Position numbers and translations under genes: made by a program. Shown piece after piece: positions 5,660 through 7,185 of a stretch of DNA of 7,185 nt. The stretch is from Methanomicrobiales archaeon (GTDB lineage Archaea > Halobacteriota > Methanomicrobia > Methanomicrobiales > JACTUA01), in NCBI GenBank assembly GCA_028678905.1, contig JAJRCO010000168.1, positions 1 through 7,185 on the forward strand. Direction: 5' to 3'. The notes under the pieces were generated by a model that searched no databases, was not told where the DNA came from, and worked only from the letters and a program-made list of their open reading frames with translations. The stretch's first letter is position 1. The number at the start of each line of letters is the position of its first letter.

Positions 5660-5673
5660 CATGTAAATAATGT
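5660..5673 (-). promoter_or_regulatory. Possible promoter of the CxxC-archease-rtcB unit
   Basis: ACATTATTTACATGG on the minus strand lies in the 38-base gap after the DUF2551 stop. Its centre is about 24 bases before ATG 5642, so the unit may have its own nearly leaderless start in addition to read-through from DUF2551. Confidence 0.35.
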
Positions 5674-5680
5674 GGTAGAT

Positions 5681-5992
5681 TCAAGAGGTAACGAGACCGG
5701 AGACCAGATCCAGATATTGTTCCTTCATTTCGTAGAAGGTGTTGTTGCTGTCCATACTCTTCCTCACCCGGAGAATCCCGATACGGGAGGCAATTATCCC
5801 CACCATGGACGCGATGGAATGGTAGCTGATAGTAAAGTGTTGCTTCAGCTGTTCGAAGATCTGGGGGATAGTCCATATTTTCATACGGATGAATAGAGCA
5901 AGGAGAGCCCTCCTGATACCGGTCCTGTCCCGGGAGAGATACTCTTTCAAACGACGATAGATCTGTCCTTTGAAATCCACAGGGGATCTCAT
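5681..5992 (-). CDS. DUF2551 family protein, winged-helix-like
   Basis: A 103-residue basic protein matching the archaeal DUF2551 family: MRSPVDFKG (1-9), RRLKEYLSRDRTGIRRALL (13-31), then TIPQIFEQLKQHFTISYHSIASMVG (41-65), whose helix-turn-helix shape (helix 42-51, turn, helix 56-64) resembles a winged-helix DNA-binding motif, and IGILRVRKSMDSNNTFYEM (71-89), which fits the two wing strands. No membrane segment or signal is seen. A strong TATA box sits 23-27 bases before ATG 5992, so the mRNA should be leaderless or almost so. Function is unknown; a role as transcription regulator is inferred from fold appearance. It lies 38 bases upstream of the CxxC-archease-rtcB unit in the same direction and divergent from secF, so it could act on either promoter or on its own. 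Confidence 0.82.
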   Translation of the reverse strand: MRSPVDFKGQIYRRLKEYLSRDRTGIRRALLALFIRMKIWTIPQIFEQLKQHFTISYHSIASMVGIIASRIGILRVRKSMDSNNTFYEMKEQYLDLVSGLVTS

Positions 5993-6007
5993 ACGTATCG
6001 CTTCATT

Positions 6008-6030
6008 GCATATTTATAAATATTTTTTGA
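6008..6030 (-). promoter_or_regulatory. Strong TATA promoter of the DUF2551 gene
   Basis: The minus strand reads AAAAAATATTTATAAATATG, an almost ideal archaeal TATA box (TTTATAAATA at 6020 to 6011) with an A-rich BRE-like stretch upstream. Its distance to ATG 5992 predicts transcription starting within a few bases of the start codon. Confidence 0.65.
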
Positions 6031-6034
6031 TTTT

Positions 6035-6053
6035 CTCCCGCGTATAGCGCGAG
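6035..6053. repeat. Imperfect GC-rich inverted repeat in the divergent promoter region
   Basis: CTCCCGCGTATAGCGCGAG contains CGCG arms around a five-base centre, with an outer CTC/GAG pair. It stands out as a GC island in an AT-rich spacer, just upstream of the DUF2551 TATA box. It could be an operator; the symmetry is short and could be chance. Confidence 0.25.
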
Positions 6054-6144
6054 ATATTTTCGATGGCCTGAAATTTACCAAGAGTAATCCAATCCGGGCT
6101 CAAAAATTCATATTTTGTCTCACAATCCTGCGAAGATCCGTACC

Positions 6145-6160
6145 CATACTCTTATTTCCC
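6145..6160 (+). promoter_or_regulatory. Probable promoter of secF-secD
   Basis: CATACTCTTATTTCCC carries a weak TATA-like CTTATTT centred near 6154, about 28 bases before the secF ATG at 6182. No Shine-Dalgarno site precedes that ATG, so a leaderless start is likely. The match to the consensus is modest. Confidence 0.35.
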
Positions 6161-6181
6161 GCACCTCTACAGTACATATGT

Positions 6182-7036
6182 ATGGTTGAATTTCAGTACA
6201 ATATTGCCAGATTTTCCCCCTGGCAGCTGGTGGCAGGGCCGGTGGTGGTGCTCATCCTGTGCATCGGCTTTCTCTCCCTGAACATCATCACCACCGGTCT
6301 CCCGATTACGCCCGGAATCGACTTTGCGGGAGGAACCGCGGTGACTCTTTTTACCCAGAATAGCGGGGATCAGATCAGGACCGATTTTTCGTCCTATCCC
6401 CTGATCTCGGTCGCCGAAGGCATCAATAATGGATGGTATCTGAAATTCGGCCCGATGACTGACGATCAGTATCGCCAGTTTACGGCGTACCTGAAAGGGG
6501 CCTACCCAGACTCGAAGGTGGACCAGATCGGGGAAACTTTCGGAAAGACACTACAGTCCCAGGCGGTCTATGCGCTCCTCTTCTCTTTCATCGGCATGGC
6601 GGTGGTCGTGTTTGTGGCATTCCGCACCCTGGTTCCCGCCGGGGCAGTGGTCCTCTCCGCGTTCGCCGACATCGCGATGACCGCGGTGGCCATGCAGGTC
6701 CTGGGAATACCTCTGTCCCTGGGGACCACCGCTGCCCTTCTGATGCTTGTCGGCTACTCGGTAGACAGTGACATCCTGCTTACCACCCGTGTCCTGAAGC
6801 GCAAGGGAAAAACCGATGAAAAATTCACCGGTGCGTTCCGTACCGGTTTTATCATGACCACGACCACTATGGCGGCGGTAGGCGCGATGTGGGTTGTTTC
6901 TGTCATCGGATCGATCCAGATCATCACAGAAATTGCAGCGGTCCTGCTCCTGGGACTATTTTTTGATCTGTTCAACACCTGGCTCACCAATGCCGGGCTG
7001 CTGAAATGGTATGTCGAGAAGAGGGGTGAGCGATGA
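6182..7036 (+). CDS. secF: Protein-export membrane protein SecF
   Basis: Archaeal SecF, 284 residues, partner of SecD in the membrane complex that assists Sec-dependent protein export and membrane insertion. A first membrane segment (about 15-37) is followed by the motif GIDFAGGTAV (45-54) and an extracytoplasmic domain to about residue 125. Five more membrane segments follow, at roughly 130-147, 152-172, 175-202, 222-243 and 246-270. The signature helices contain FADIAMTAVA (161-170) and GYSVDSDILLTTR (191-203), the archaeal form of the SecF motif, and TTTTM (226-230). The C-terminus is short and basic. ATG 6182 is chosen because it starts shortly before the first membrane segment; an ATG at 6178 is out of frame. 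The stop overlaps the secD start as ATGA, so the two are translationally coupled, with secF first. Confidence 0.95.
   Translation: MVEFQYNIARFSPWQLVAGPVVVLILCIGFLSLNIITTGLPITPGIDFAGGTAVTLFTQNSGDQIRTDFSSYPLISVAEGINNGWYLKFGPMTDDQYRQFTAYLKGAYPDSKVDQIGETFGKTLQSQAVYALLFSFIGMAVVVFVAFRTLVPAGAVVLSAFADIAMTAVAMQVLGIPLSLGTTAALLMLVGYSVDSDILLTTRVLKRKGKTDEKFTGAFRTGFIMTTTTMAAVGAMWVVSVIGSIQIITEIAAVLLLGLFFDLFNTWLTNAGLLKWYVEKRGER
7022..7028 (+). promoter_or_regulatory. Shine-Dalgarno site of secD
   Basis: AGGGGTG followed by AG, inside the last secF codons and about four to six bases before ATG 7033. It matches the archaeal anti-Shine-Dalgarno well and supports the overlapping start. Confidence 0.5.
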
Positions 7037-7185
7037 AGGCAGATAAAGGAAAGAAAGATTCGGTGAAGAAAGAGAAAGAAGTGAAGACCGTCCCGGCCCC
7101 GAAGACGGCGGCTCCCACCGGGAAGGAATGGAGAAATATCCTGAGCGACAAGAGGATCTCACTTGTCCTGATCCAGGTGGAGGGA
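7033..7185 (+). CDS. secD: Protein-export membrane protein SecD, N-terminal 51 residues only
   Basis: Identified mainly from its position: it starts with an ATGA overlap directly after secF, where archaea carry secD. The 51 visible residues begin with a lysine-rich, disordered-looking cytoplasmic stretch (10 lysines in the first 31 residues, with a PAPKTAAP linker at 21-28), followed by KEWRNILSDKRISLVLIQV (31-49), which fits the short amphipathic lead into the first membrane helix of SecD. The diagnostic domains lie beyond the window, so the call rests on context. The long basic N-terminus seems larger than usual for the family. The polar end (QVEG) of the visible part is unusual for the beginning of a membrane helix. 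Confidence 0.78.
   Translation, partial: MKADKGKKDSVKKEKEVKTVPAPKTAAPTGKEWRNILSDKRISLVLIQVEG

Noticed and set aside
5643..5876. N-terminal extension of the CxxC protein up to 5876
   Set aside because: The extension lies within the DUF2551 gene in another frame and has no protein-like pattern. A promoter and start codons at 5642/5636 explain the gene better.
1..7185. tRNA genes, CRISPR arrays, transposase genes or long direct repeats
   Set aside because: I looked for cloverleaf-like segments, regularly spaced repeats and transposase motifs on both strands and saw none.

Overview
The window looks like part of the chromosome of a methanogenic archaeon, most likely one of the Methanomicrobia and perhaps Methanomicrobiales. 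The evidence is two small protein families I associate with methanogens (DUF2111 and DUF2551), archaeal-type SecF, an archease-RtcB pair, TATA-box promoters placed about 24-28 bases ahead of start codons, and GC-rich genes separated by AT-rich spacers. No tRNA, rRNA, CRISPR array, insertion sequence or phage gene was seen. This is mostly housekeeping DNA, and I found no clear-cut new defence or mobile system.

Layout. (1) 1-2011, minus strand: a class I glutamine-amidotransferase-like protein of unknown function, then a DUF2111 protein, then a biotin--protein ligase with an N-terminal helix-turn-helix that runs off the left edge. DUF2111 and the ligase are 7 bases apart and clearly one unit. 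(2) 2012-2503: a 492-base divergent spacer, AT-rich in its right half, with promoters for both sides, two inverted repeats and a few very short reading frames, one preceded by a good promoter. (3) 2504-3415, plus strand: a stand-alone class I SAM-dependent methyltransferase. (4) 3494-5992, minus strand: DUF2551 winged-helix-like protein, a small CxxC protein, archease and the RNA ligase RtcB. The last three are overlapping or nearly so. (5) 5993-6181: a divergent promoter region. (6) 6182 to the right edge, plus strand: secF and the start of secD with an ATGA overlap.

How the genes fit together. RtcB joins RNA ends bearing 2',3'-cyclic phosphate and 5'-OH, as after archaeal tRNA intron removal, and archease activates its guanylylation. 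They are made together with a CxxC protein, and a possible DNA-binding protein is encoded just upstream. SecF and SecD form the accessory membrane complex of the Sec translocon. The biotin ligase should charge the biotin carrier of pyruvate carboxylase (PycB). Its partner DUF2111 and the upstream amidotransferase-like protein have no assigned role. First genes of units tend to have a TATA box so close to the start codon that their mRNAs should be leaderless or nearly so. Internal genes rtcB, secD and birA carry Shine-Dalgarno sites instead.
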